A stretch of 18,391 nt of DNA from CAILLO01 sp964579735. Its GTDB lineage: Bacteria; Bacillota; Clostridia; Saccharofermentanales; UBA5734. Shown here piece after piece: positions 6,981 to 14,721 of this stretch. The stretch's first letter is position 1. Every line of letters starts with the position of its first letter. The DNA lies in NCBI GenBank assembly GCA_964579735.1, contig CAZOHH010000045.1:1-18391 (forward strand), in the 5' to 3' direction. The notes beneath the pieces were generated by a model. That model was not told where the DNA came from. It made no database searches and saw only the letters and a program-made list of their open reading frames with translations. The translations under genes and the position numbers were made by a program.

Positions 6981-7066
6981 GCATGGCAGGAAGAAAGCCG
7001 CTGCCGAGGCGCGGCATGGCAGCAAGAAAGCCGCTGCCGAGGCGCGGAATGGCAGGAAGAAAGCCG
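6981..7066. repeat. Short tandem repeat: two 33-bp units plus a 20-bp partial third
   Basis: Units at 6981-7013 and 7014-7046 differ at one base. A third copy, 7047-7066, matches the first 20 bases with one mismatch and then runs into the hairpin at 7059-7089. Each full unit contains a GC-rich inverted repeat, GCCGC..GCGGC (for example 6997-7015). On the minus strand each stem is followed by a pyrimidine run (CTTTCTT), like a weak terminator. All frames through it are open because 33 is a multiple of three, giving 11-residue repeats, but nothing else supports coding. Confidence 0.75.
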
Positions 7067-7089
7067 TCGCCCGATGGGCGGCGGCTTTC
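7059..7089 (-). terminator. Hairpin terminator-like structure just downstream of serS
   Basis: A 14-bp stem (7059-7072 with 7076-7089, one G-U pair, 3-base loop) lies 42 bp after the serS stop on the minus strand. It is followed by CTTTCTTCC-type pyrimidines, a weak tract. Position and stem strength suggest serS termination, perhaps incomplete, with the stronger terminator at 6775-6822 as a back-up. Confidence 0.6.
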
Positions 7090-7130
7090 CTTCGATGGGA
7101 ACTCATCGGGGAGGACCCTGCATCGAGGAG

Positions 7131-8429
7131 TCAGCGTCGGGTCAGGAACTCCTGTCCACCCATCCACTTGCGCAGGACCTCCGGGATGCGGACGCTTCCG
7201 TCGGCCTGCTGTCCATGTTCGACGATGGCGGGCAGGATACGGCTGGTCGCAAGGCCGGACGCATTGAGCGTGTGCAGGAACTCGGGCTTGCCCGTGTCCT
7301 TGCGGCGGAAGCGCATGGCGCCGCGTCGGGCCTGATAGTCGCCGGCGTTCGAAGCCGAACTGACTTCCTTGTAATCGTTCATGCTCGGAATCCATACCTC
7401 GATATCGTAGGTCTGGCGCATCGCGTCGCTGCAATCGCCCGCGGCGAGCTTGCTGACGCGGTGGTGCAGCCCAAGGCCCTGGACGAGGCGTTCCGCCTTG
7501 CCGACGAGTTCCTCGAGCGCGGCTTCGGAGTCCTCCGGCTTCGTGTATTGGAACATCTCGATCTTGTTGAACTGGTGTCCGCGGATCATCCCGCGCTCCT
7601 CCGCACGGTAGCTCCCTGCCTCCTTGCGGTAGCACGGGGTGTATGCGAAGTACTTGAGAGGCAATGCGGCCTCCTCGAGGATCTCGTCGCGGTGCAGGTT
7701 GACGAGCGCGGTCTCGGCCGTCGGCAGGATGAAGTGGGTGAATCCGGCTTCCCCGCCCTGCCCCTCTTCGGCACGCAGCTGGAAGACATCGTCGCGGAAT
7801 TTAGGAAACTGGCCGGCCGTGTAGCCGCAGGCCTCGTTCAGGATGTGCGGCGGGAGGATGAATTCGTAGCCGTCCGCCAGATGCTGCTCGATGAAGTAGT
7901 TCAGCAGCGCCCACTCGATCCGGGCGCCATCGCCCCGGTACACCCAGAACCCGTTTCCGCCGAGTTTCACGCCGCGTGCGTAGTCGATGAGACCGAGCGA
8001 CTCGACGATATCGACGTGGTGCCGGGAGGGGAATGCGAACGCAGGCTTTTCGCCGAAGACGCGCACGACCCGGTTGTTCTCCTTGCCCCCCGCGACGACA
8101 CCTTCGGCGGGCAGGTTCGGCAGCGTGTCGAGGAAGGCCTTCTGCTCGGAGTCCATCCGGGTCACAGCGGCATCCTTTTCCCCGATCTCGTCGGAGAGGA
8201 GCTTCATCCGGGCCAGCGTGGCCGTCACATCGAGTCCCGCCTTCTTCTGCTGCGGAATCTCGGCGGATACGCGATTCTTCTCGGCCTTCAGGTTCTCGAC
8301 GGCGAAGATGGCCTCGCGGCGGAGGCGGTCCTTCTCGAGGAAAGGCGCGAAGTCTACGGTGAAGCCCTTGCGGGCGAGCGCTTCGCGCACGGCATCGGGT
8401 TGGGTCCGGATCAGTTGGACGTCCAGCAT
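7131..8429 (-). CDS. serS: Seryl-tRNA synthetase
   Basis: A class II aminoacyl-tRNA synthetase that charges tRNA-Ser (and tRNA-Sec where present). At 432 residues it is full length. Residues 1-100 are the N-terminal coiled-coil tRNA-binding arm. The catalytic core contains TAET (237-240), motif 2 in YRKEAGSYRAEERGMIRGHQ (267-286), the serine-site segment SSASNAGDYQARR (357-369), and motif 3 NASGLATSR (389-397). The ATG at 8429 follows AAGGAG. It is 48 bp downstream of the zinc-ribbon membrane gene, with no room for a T-box leader and none seen, so it is probably transcribed from further upstream. A hairpin lies 42 bp after the stop codon. Confidence 0.98.
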   Translation of the reverse strand: MLDVQLIRTQPDAVREALARKGFTVDFAPFLEKDRLRREAIFAVENLKAEKNRVSAEIPQQKKAGLDVTATLARMKLLSDEIGEKDAAVTRMDSEQKAFLDTLPNLPAEGVVAGGKENNRVVRVFGEKPAFAFPSRHHVDIVESLGLIDYARGVKLGGNGFWVYRGDGARIEWALLNYFIEQHLADGYEFILPPHILNEACGYTAGQFPKFRDDVFQLRAEEGQGGEAGFTHFILPTAETALVNLHRDEILEEAALPLKYFAYTPCYRKEAGSYRAEERGMIRGHQFNKIEMFQYTKPEDSEAALEELVGKAERLVQGLGLHHRVSKLAAGDCSDAMRQTYDIEVWIPSMNDYKEVSSASNAGDYQARRGAMRFRRKDTGKPEFLHTLNASGLATSRILPAIVEHGQQADGSVRIPEVLRKWMGGQEFLTRR

Positions 8430-8477
8430 GTTCGATTCTCCTTGCGATTCGTATTCGGACGGTTCGTGGAGTGTCGG

Positions 8478-9275
8478 TCAGGGGATCAGCATGCCGACGA
8501 AGTAGCCGACGACGGCCAGGGTCAGTGACTGAAGGACCACGGCGGCGATTCCGGCGGAGGCGAAGCGACGGTCATCGGAACTGCCGGTCACGGCACGCAC
8601 GGCGAACACGGCCAGGATCACGGCGGCGATTCGAGCTGGGTCCAGCACGACGAATGAATAGTAGCCGAAGACTTCGCCGACGACGGAGTACTGGATGAAG
8701 AGCTGAGCGATGGAGATCGGCACATACAGGGTCAGTGCGACGGCATAGGGAATCGACGCGGCGCTGAAAACCGTGAGCGCCCTGCCGTAGGACGACTTCT
8801 GTCCGGAGGGGGCCTTGCGCCCGAGGATGGCGAAGACGACGGAGACCACGAGGAGCGACGCGACCGTAGGTACGGGTGCGAGGAACGCGCTGCCGAGGGA
8901 GGGAAGGAGAACGCGGATGCCGGTGTCGTACATGAACATCTGGACGATGTCGCCCAGAAGGGAGGTCAGGAACATCACGAGCGCAATCCAGACGATGGAA
9001 AGAGCGGCGAGCCGCAGTTCCTTCCCGATCCAGGCATCGTGCAGGGCATCGACCGGGCGGGTCAGGAAGACCTTTCCGAACGAAGGGGCTGCAACGGCTG
9101 CGGCGACGGTGGACCGTTCGCTCGAAGCTCTCGTCGGCGTGGAGGCCGCGAGAGGCGATTCCTCGATGGCGTCGTCCACGGTGTCGCTCAGAGTGACTCC
9201 GTCCCCTTCAGGCCCGCAGTCCGGGCACTCCTGGTCGGGGTCGAATTTCTTCCCGCATCGGCTGCAGAATGGCAT
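8478..9275 (-). CDS. Zinc-ribbon membrane protein, Yip1-like (paralogue of the next gene)
   Basis: A 265-residue protein. Residues 4-20 form a zinc ribbon, C4-x2-C7...C17-x2-C20. A Ser/Thr/Ala linker follows to about residue 70. The rest holds about five hydrophobic segments (roughly 87-110, 123-150, 166-195, 212-230 and 243-265) resembling the Yip1-type membrane fold. No enzymatic motif is seen; the function is unknown. Same-strand paralogue of the gene at 9309-10040: zinc-ribbon spacing is identical, and VFLTRPVDALHDAW aligns with RFMGDPIGTVRDVW. The ATG at 9275 follows GGAGGT. It is 33 bp after its paralogue and 48 bp before serS, so all three may share a transcript. Confidence 0.8.
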   Translation of the reverse strand: MPFCSRCGKKFDPDQECPDCGPEGDGVTLSDTVDDAIEESPLAASTPTRASSERSTVAAAVAAPSFGKVFLTRPVDALHDAWIGKELRLAALSIVWIALVMFLTSLLGDIVQMFMYDTGIRVLLPSLGSAFLAPVPTVASLLVVSVVFAILGRKAPSGQKSSYGRALTVFSAASIPYAVALTLYVPISIAQLFIQYSVVGEVFGYYSFVVLDPARIAAVILAVFAVRAVTGSSDDRRFASAGIAAVVLQSLTLAVVGYFVGMLIP

Positions 9276-9308
9276 AGGTACACCTCCATGGTGGCCGGCA
9301 ATGTCCTT

Positions 9309-10040
9309 TTAGATGTTCAGCATAAAGAGCAGGAGTCCGATGACCATGCCGGCCAGCGCCTGGGCGACGAGGACCACGACGCCGGTGCGGACGAGCCGGT
9401 TGTTGTCCGTGTTGCCGGACATTTCCCGATAGACGGCCAGCGTCAGGAAGAGTGCCGCGATGCGAAGCGGATAGAGGACGACTGGATTATAGTAGGACAG
9501 GATTTCGCCGAAGAGGTTGGCGTCGAAGATGTATACCACGGCATAGACCGGAATCGCGAGGGTCAGAGCGGCGGCATAGGGCAGCGAAGCCGCGCCGAGG
9601 GCGGCGAGTACCTTCGTAAAGGTCACCGACTTGCCGTCGGGTTCCTTGGCGGCGAGGTACTTGATGGCCAGAGCACCGACGACGAGGCCGGCGAGCGTCG
9701 GCAACGGATCGGTCAACGCGCGGAGAACCGTCTTGAAGACCGTGGGGAAGAAAGGCTGGCTGTATTTGATCATCGAGATGGTCTGCGTGATGAACGTCTC
9801 CAGGAGCATGGCCAGGAAGATCCATCCGATCGCGACCCAGGCATACTTGATGCGATTGTTCTGCCAGACATCGCGAACCGTACCGATCGGGTCGCCCATG
9901 AAGCGTTTGGTGAAGGGCGTCGCGGCTGTTGGAGCCGCCTGTGGCGGGACGGTCTCGGGAACAGGGGTGCCGGGAGCATCACAGTCGGGGCAGGGCTTGC
10001 CGTCTTCGATTTCCTTGCCGCATGTCGCGCAGAATGCCAT
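9309..10040 (-). CDS. Zinc-ribbon membrane protein, Yip1-like (tandem paralogue)
   Basis: A 243-residue protein with the same layout as its downstream paralogue: zinc ribbon C4-x2-C7...C17-x2-C20 (MAFCATCGKEIEDGKPCPDC), a short Pro/Ala linker, and about five membrane segments ending at the C-terminus. The function is not recognised. I chose the ATG at 10040 because the earlier in-frame TTG at 10055 is the base run that forms its GGAGGTGG ribosome site. An extended -10 promoter candidate lies about 55 bp upstream. Confidence 0.8.
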   Translation of the reverse strand: MAFCATCGKEIEDGKPCPDCDAPGTPVPETVPPQAAPTAATPFTKRFMGDPIGTVRDVWQNNRIKYAWVAIGWIFLAMLLETFITQTISMIKYSQPFFPTVFKTVLRALTDPLPTLAGLVVGALAIKYLAAKEPDGKSVTFTKVLAALGAASLPYAAALTLAIPVYAVVYIFDANLFGEILSYYNPVVLYPLRIAALFLTLAVYREMSGNTDNNRLVRTGVVVLVAQALAGMVIGLLLFMLNI

Positions 10041-10095
10041 GGAATCCACCTCCAACTTCTATGTCCGTCCATACCCATACGGACGCTTTGTTGCC

Positions 10096-10104
10096 AGTAT
10101 ATCA
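10096..10104 (-). promoter_or_regulatory. Extended -10 promoter candidate for the zinc-ribbon/serS run
   Basis: On the minus strand TG-A-TATACT lies between the aminopeptidase gene's end (10112) and the zinc-ribbon start (10040). TATACT matches 5 of 6 -10 bases, and TG sits one base upstream as in extended -10 promoters. No good -35 was found, which is usual for this promoter type. A 6-bp stem (GTCCGT/ACGGAC) lies in the predicted leader. Confidence 0.5.
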
Positions 10105-10111
10105 CGGCTTT

Positions 10112-11257
10112 TCAGCGGATGGCTTCGAGGAAGACCTCCGGGTTCAGCCCCTCGAGCCCTTCCGCAACGAATCGGCCGTCCCGCCGGACGAGTCTGCCAT
10201 CGAGGAGGATGTCGCCCCCTCCGTGCTCGGGCCGCTGGATCGAGACCAGGTCCCAGTGGATGCTCGAGCGGTTGCCGTTGTATGCGCGTTCGTAAGCCGC
10301 GCCGGGGGTGAGGTGGAAGGAGCCGGCGATCTTCTCGTCGAACAACGTGCTGCCGAAGGGCTCGAGGATCAGCGGGTTCACGCCGAAGGAGAACTCTCCG
10401 ATATATCGTGCACCTTCGTCGGCGTCCAGAATCCGATTCAATGCTTCGACGTCGCCAGCGCACGAGGCTTCGTCGATTCGTCCGTCCCGGAACCTGAACG
10501 AGACAGCCTTGAATTCCTTCCCCCAGTAGTTCGAGGGGACATTGTAGGTGATCGTTCCCTGCACGGAATCGCGGACGGGTGCCGTGTAGACCTCGCCGTC
10601 GGGAAGGTTGCGAAGACCATGGCTGCAGACGACGGGGATGCCCTGGATGGAGAACCGGAGGTCGGTGCCTGGACCGCGGATCTCGACGCGCTCGGCATCC
10701 TCCATGAGGGCCGCGAGCTTCTTCTCCGCCTCGTGGAGCTTGGCGTAGTCGATCGTGCAGACGTCCATGACATACTCGAAGAATCGGTCGTAGGCCATCC
10801 CGGCTTTCTGCGCCTGTCCGCGGGTGGGCCAGTAGAAGAGCAGCCAGCGCCGTGCGTTGATGACGATGTCCTGCACCTCCCTCGTGCCGGCCGCCATCAT
10901 GCGCGTCTTGGAGGGGTCGACATCGGCGAGTTCGCGGTCGTTTTCAGGCGCGCGGATCGCGAGGTTGGCCGAGAGGTCCTCCCAGCGCCGCTTCTCCCAC
11001 TCGGAGACGGTCTTCAGGAAGGTATCCGAAGCACCCCCGTCCTCGGGGTCCAGCCGGTCGGTGAGGAGACGCCGGATCTCCTCGTCCTCGAGCTTCACGG
11101 AGGCGAAGGCGCCGATGCGGGCCGTCTCTTCAAGCAGCGCCTTGACCAGGGGCTTCGCGGTCGTGGAGGCGTCGATCTGGAACATCGCCCCCGGTTGGAT
11201 GTCCAGCGAGTGGTGCAGCATCAGGTGGGCGAGTCGGGTGAGTCTTTCGTCCTTCAT
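10112..11257 (-). CDS. M29 family aminopeptidase (AmpS/PepS-like)
   Basis: A 381-residue metallopeptidase that releases N-terminal residues from peptides in the cytosol. The family's dinuclear metal ligands can be placed: Glu222 in GEVYTAP, Glu288 in GEFSFG, His315 in SFHL, Tyr322, and His334/Asp336 in SSIHWDLV. This argues for an active enzyme. The length is typical for M29. The ATG at 11257 overlaps the upstream fusion gene's stop as ATGA, with a GAAGGGA ribosome site inside that gene; a longer frame in the same phase reaches into the acetyltransferase gene but is not needed. It is the last gene of the hydrolase-acetyltransferase-aminopeptidase cassette. Confidence 0.92.
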   Translation of the reverse strand: MKDERLTRLAHLMLHHSLDIQPGAMFQIDASTTAKPLVKALLEETARIGAFASVKLEDEEIRRLLTDRLDPEDGGASDTFLKTVSEWEKRRWEDLSANLAIRAPENDRELADVDPSKTRMMAAGTREVQDIVINARRWLLFYWPTRGQAQKAGMAYDRFFEYVMDVCTIDYAKLHEAEKKLAALMEDAERVEIRGPGTDLRFSIQGIPVVCSHGLRNLPDGEVYTAPVRDSVQGTITYNVPSNYWGKEFKAVSFRFRDGRIDEASCAGDVEALNRILDADEGARYIGEFSFGVNPLILEPFGSTLFDEKIAGSFHLTPGAAYERAYNGNRSSIHWDLVSIQRPEHGGGDILLDGRLVRRDGRFVAEGLEGLNPEVFLEAIR

Positions 11258-13668
11258 TCGTGGTTCCCTTCTTCCCGCTGTGGGGTTCCCATCACCCAGA
11301 TGCCGGTCTCCTGGAAGCCGATGCGCCGGTAGATGGCCCCGGCGGAGGGGTTGTCGTAGAACAGGCATAGAAACGTCCGACCGCCGGCCAGCACGTCGCG
11401 GCACAGCCCCGTGACCACGCGCGAAGCCAGGCCCTGACCCCGATAGGCGGGGTCCGTGGCCACGCCGACCACCATGGCCGACGACGTGTTCTCGGCTACC
11501 GTGGCGGCTGCGGAAACGATTCTCCCGTCGCGGCGGACGAAGTAGTAGCGTCCGGTGCCCTCGGAGATCGTGCGGGTCATGCTCGCGATTTCGGCCTCGC
11601 GCCGGTGCTTCGTCTCGAACTCGTCGATGCGGCAATAGAGGTCGACGAGCTCCGCGACGTCCGCGACGACGGCTCTCGCGACCGGGTCGTTCCCCGAGGG
11701 TCCACCAGGGTCCGAAACGGTCTCGAGACGCGAGAGGTGGGTCGAGCGGAATCGGAATCCAGGCAGGAACGGCTTGAGGATGTCGATGACCTCCTGTTTG
11801 CCGGAGACGGAGTGGGATGGATGCTTTCGAAGGGTACGCAGCAGGGGCTGCGGGTCGAAGTCGCTGAAACGACTGTAGGGGATGTAGTGGTCGTTGTAGC
11901 GGAGGAGGACGGAGTCCGCGCGTCCGTCCCGCTCATAGACGAAGAGGTCCTGGAAGGAGCGGTCGAATCCGTAGCCCTCCACGTCGCCGATCGTGAACAG
12001 ATTGTAGTCGGGCTCGGCCGAAAGGTACTCGATAAGCCACCCGCGGTCCTTCTCCTCGAGGCGTCGCAGGTCATGCGCGCGGAAGTAGGTCTCGACGGCG
12101 TCGACGCCCTCGCGAACCCGGAAGAGCCGTGAATCGGCTGCGCCGACCTTTCCGTGCGACACGGCGGACGAGCGGTCGAAGTCGGCGGCCGCTTCGGGAA
12201 AGTCGTCCGAATCGACATCGTTCTGCTGGAATACGGTCCAGACCCGGTTTCCATCGGAATCCCGCACCGCGGCCGACTGATCCTCGCGGCCGCGGCACCC
12301 CGCGCGGGTCTCCGCGTAATGCATCGCCGTGCAGCGGTCGTAGCCGACGCCGAGCAATAGGCAGCGAACATCTTCGCGGTAGAATGCGGAGACGGGAGAC
12401 CCTTCGCCGAAGTCGAATGCCAGCGGCTGCTCCGCTGCGAAGAGATGGGCTTTCGGTCCAAGGGCAGAGAATCCCGATTGGGGGTGGGATCCGCGCAGGG
12501 TGCCCGGCCAGGTCCGGAAGAGCTCCGCGACGGCGCCCATGCCGCGCGTCGGCGTGGTTCGCGGATTGAAGGGAGGCGTCTCCTCCCGGATCCGATTCCA
12601 CCACTCCTTGGGCACGGGAGGATGGTGCCAGTGCTTCGGGTCCGAATTCGATCCGGCCTGCGCCGGCATGACCAGCGTCCCTTCCGGCCCGACCGACTCG
12701 AGCAGGGCGCGCACGACCGTCTCGGCCCCGCCGCACACCCAGCCCATCCGGCTCATCGAGGCGTGCACGACAAGCGTTTCGCCCCTCTTCACGCCGAGTC
12801 GGGCGAAATCCTCGACGAGGCTGGCGGTCGTGACCATGGTGCCCGTGACGATCGCATCCTGTTCGGAGTGTCCTCTCCCGTTCGGCGTCGTCGCCAGGAT
12901 CTCCAATTGTCGGGACGTCAGAGTGCGTTCATACCACCGGGAGAACATGCGGGTCCGCACATACCCGGCGGCCTTGTACAGGGTCACTGCCGGTCGGTTC
13001 GACGACGCCACCGTGAGGCCCAGCGACCGGGCACCCCGGTCCTGCGCCAGGGACTCGACCGCGGCGAGGGCGCTGCGACCGAGTCCTCTTCCGCGGAATT
13101 CCGAAAGAAGCCCTATCGTCTCGAGATGCGCATCCGCACGAGAGGCGTCCGTGATCCGCTCGAGGGTCGCGAGTTCATAGACCCCGCAGGGCTTCCCGTC
13201 ATGGACCAACAGTCCCGCGGTCGTGTTCGGGTCGGCCTGGATTCTCGCTACTTCTTCCGATGTCATGCTGCCCGAGTTGGGTACCGTGGCGAAAGCCTCG
13301 TCATGGATGCGCATGAAGTCGGACGAATTCTCCGGACAAATGGGTTCGAGCCTGACCCGTGCGGCTTCAGCGACGGATGCAGGGTCCCGCGCCAGATCCT
13401 TCCGGAAAAGCTCCGTGTCATGGGCGAAGACCCAGCCAGTGGGGGCTTCGACGGGCGGGCGCGTGAAGTCGCCGCCCATGCGGAAGCCGGCCTTGACGAG
13501 GGTCGCGCCGAGTTCTCGGGCACGATTCGCTCCCACTTCGAGCAGTTCGGCGACCCGATCCGGCTCCGCTGCGATTTCATTCAGGAAGACGACGCCTTTG
13601 CGCTCCACCTCTTCGAAAATCAGATTCAGCGTGCCGACGCCGGCGAGGGACAGGGTTTCCGATTTCAT
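11254..13668 (-). CDS. Tripartite acetyltransferase: GNAT - AAC(3) - GNAT fusion
   Basis: An 804-residue protein in one uninterrupted frame. Residues about 105-245 form a GNAT domain with the acetyl-CoA loop RGRGLG (192-197) and a C-terminal SNRPAVTLYKAAGY. Residues about 278-510 match the AAC(3)/YokD-type aminoglycoside 3-N-acetyltransferase fold: VHASMSRMGWVCGG (301-314), TPTRGMGAVAELFR (372-385), HPQSGFSALG (395-404) and LLLGVGYDRCTAMHYAE (437-452). Residues about 520-795 form a second GNAT region with RGQGLAS (743-749) and NPSAGAIYRRIGF. The first 100 residues may be a degenerate GNAT half. I know of no standard protein with this order. It overlaps both neighbours by ATGA. The substrate is unknown; an aminoglycoside-like or other amine is possible. 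Confidence 0.88.
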   Translation of the reverse strand: MKSETLSLAGVGTLNLIFEEVERKGVVFLNEIAAEPDRVAELLEVGANRARELGATLVKAGFRMGGDFTRPPVEAPTGWVFAHDTELFRKDLARDPASVAEAARVRLEPICPENSSDFMRIHDEAFATVPNSGSMTSEEVARIQADPNTTAGLLVHDGKPCGVYELATLERITDASRADAHLETIGLLSEFRGRGLGRSALAAVESLAQDRGARSLGLTVASSNRPAVTLYKAAGYVRTRMFSRWYERTLTSRQLEILATTPNGRGHSEQDAIVTGTMVTTASLVEDFARLGVKRGETLVVHASMSRMGWVCGGAETVVRALLESVGPEGTLVMPAQAGSNSDPKHWHHPPVPKEWWNRIREETPPFNPRTTPTRGMGAVAELFRTWPGTLRGSHPQSGFSALGPKAHLFAAEQPLAFDFGEGSPVSAFYREDVRCLLLGVGYDRCTAMHYAETRAGCRGREDQSAAVRDSDGNRVWTVFQQNDVDSDDFPEAAADFDRSSAVSHGKVGAADSRLFRVREGVDAVETYFRAHDLRRLEEKDRGWLIEYLSAEPDYNLFTIGDVEGYGFDRSFQDLFVYERDGRADSVLLRYNDHYIPYSRFSDFDPQPLLRTLRKHPSHSVSGKQEVIDILKPFLPGFRFRSTHLSRLETVSDPGGPSGNDPVARAVVADVAELVDLYCRIDEFETKHRREAEIASMTRTISEGTGRYYFVRRDGRIVSAAATVAENTSSAMVVGVATDPAYRGQGLASRVVTGLCRDVLAGGRTFLCLFYDNPSAGAIYRRIGFQETGIWVMGTPQREEGNHE

Positions 13669-14720
13669 GGGATGACCTCCGGTCCGATCTCCTCGATGAA
13701 GATCTTCAGGAACTCTGCCGGGTGGGTCTCCATAGGGCAGTGACCTGCCCCTTCGACGAGCCGCAGGGGCACGTCGAGGATGCGCGCCACTTCGGCGCCC
13801 TGGGTCGTCGGCACCACCCAGGTATCGGCCGAGCCCCAGATGAGCGAGACCGGTGCCTCACTCTGCTTGAGTCGCTGCGTGACGTCCTCGTTCTGAGAGG
13901 AGCCTTGCATGATGGCGATGAGAGAAGCCGCGGTACCGGGTACGGCGAGAGGAGCCGCATACGAAGTCAGCTCGGCGGACGTCGGCTCCCTTCCATACGC
14001 CGAGGCAAGCATGCCGCGGATGTTCTGCGGGCCTTGGAGAACGCGGTCGACGACGACCGTCGCAGCACGTGCGAATGGCGGCCAGGCCAGAATCGTCTTC
14101 ACGAAACCGGAGGAGCCGGTGTTGCCGGAAGACCCGAGCACGGCTCCATCGACCAGGACCACGCGTGCCGTCCTATCGGGGCGCAGTGAGGCCATTCGGG
14201 ACACGACGCCGCCGCCCATCGAATGCCCGACGAGGATCCAGCCGCCGATGGACCGGTCGACCGGAACGACGATGTCGGCCAGCACCCAGAGGTTCTGCGC
14301 ATTGGCCTCGTGGGTGTAGGACGAATCGATGCGCTTCTTCTCACTGTAGCCGAAGCCGGGCAGGTCCGCCGCGACAACGAGATAGCCCATGGAAGCCAAT
14401 TCCGGCGCCGTGGCGTTCCAGGAATTCGTGGAGCCGCCGAACCCGTGGACCAGGAAGATGCGGCCCTTGGACTCCGCCCCTTCCGGAGGGGTGAAGATGC
14501 GATAATAGAAGGTCTGCCCGGCGACCTCGACATATTGGCCGTTCCCGTGGGGCGGTGATCCGGCGTAGGGGTCATAGGCGCGAAGGGGAAACAGGAAGGG
14601 CAGGACCGTCAGTACCGCGAGGATTCCCGCGATCCAAGCAAGGGCACGCAGCCCCCTGCGACGTTTCCGAGGGGTTTCCGGCACCGCTTTCGTCTTTGTA
14701 TTCTTCATTGCCTTCGACAT
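13665..14720 (-). CDS. Membrane-anchored alpha/beta hydrolase
   Basis: A 351-residue alpha/beta hydrolase. A basic N-terminus precedes one membrane segment (about 23-45), so the catalytic domain is likely outside the membrane. The catalytic triad is Ser167 in GHSMGG, Asp299 in WGSADTW and His327 in GAGHCPMETHP; the oxyanion region is HGFGGSTNSW (92-101). The substrate is unknown; esters, lactones and peptides are all possible. I chose the ATG at 14720 (MSKAMKN) with AAGGAG upstream; it begins 1 bp after the regulator's stop. The stop codon overlaps the next start as ATGA, with GGAGGT inside this gene for that start. Confidence 0.9.
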   Translation of the reverse strand: MSKAMKNTKTKAVPETPRKRRRGLRALAWIAGILAVLTVLPFLFPLRAYDPYAGSPPHGNGQYVEVAGQTFYYRIFTPPEGAESKGRIFLVHGFGGSTNSWNATAPELASMGYLVVAADLPGFGYSEKKRIDSSYTHEANAQNLWVLADIVVPVDRSIGGWILVGHSMGGGVVSRMASLRPDRTARVVLVDGAVLGSSGNTGSSGFVKTILAWPPFARAATVVVDRVLQGPQNIRGMLASAYGREPTSAELTSYAAPLAVPGTAASLIAIMQGSSQNEDVTQRLKQSEAPVSLIWGSADTWVVPTTQGAEVARILDVPLRLVEGAGHCPMETHPAEFLKIFIEEIGPEVIP

Positions 14721-14721
14721 T

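Noticed and set aside
6981..7066. The 33-bp repeats as a CRISPR array or a repeat protein
   Set aside because: There are no spacers, the units touch, and only two full copies exist. The 11-residue repeats appear in every frame simply because 33 is divisible by three.
8430..8477. T-box leader in front of serS
   Set aside because: Only 48 bp separate serS from the upstream gene, too short for a T-box, and no TGGNACC-like motif was seen.
7074..8528. Long plus-strand open frame (484 residues)
   Set aside because: It is antisense to serS, whose identity is certain, and shows Val/Leu/Arg-rich shadow composition with no motif.
9039..11332. Two long plus-strand open frames opposite the zinc-ribbon and aminopeptidase genes
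   Set aside because: Both are shadows of well-supported minus-strand genes; no domains or ribosome sites were seen.
11254..13668. Frameshift or pseudogene interpretation of the fusion protein
   Set aside because: All three domains are in one frame without a stop, the motifs are well preserved, and overlapping start/stop signals with both neighbours fit a functional gene.
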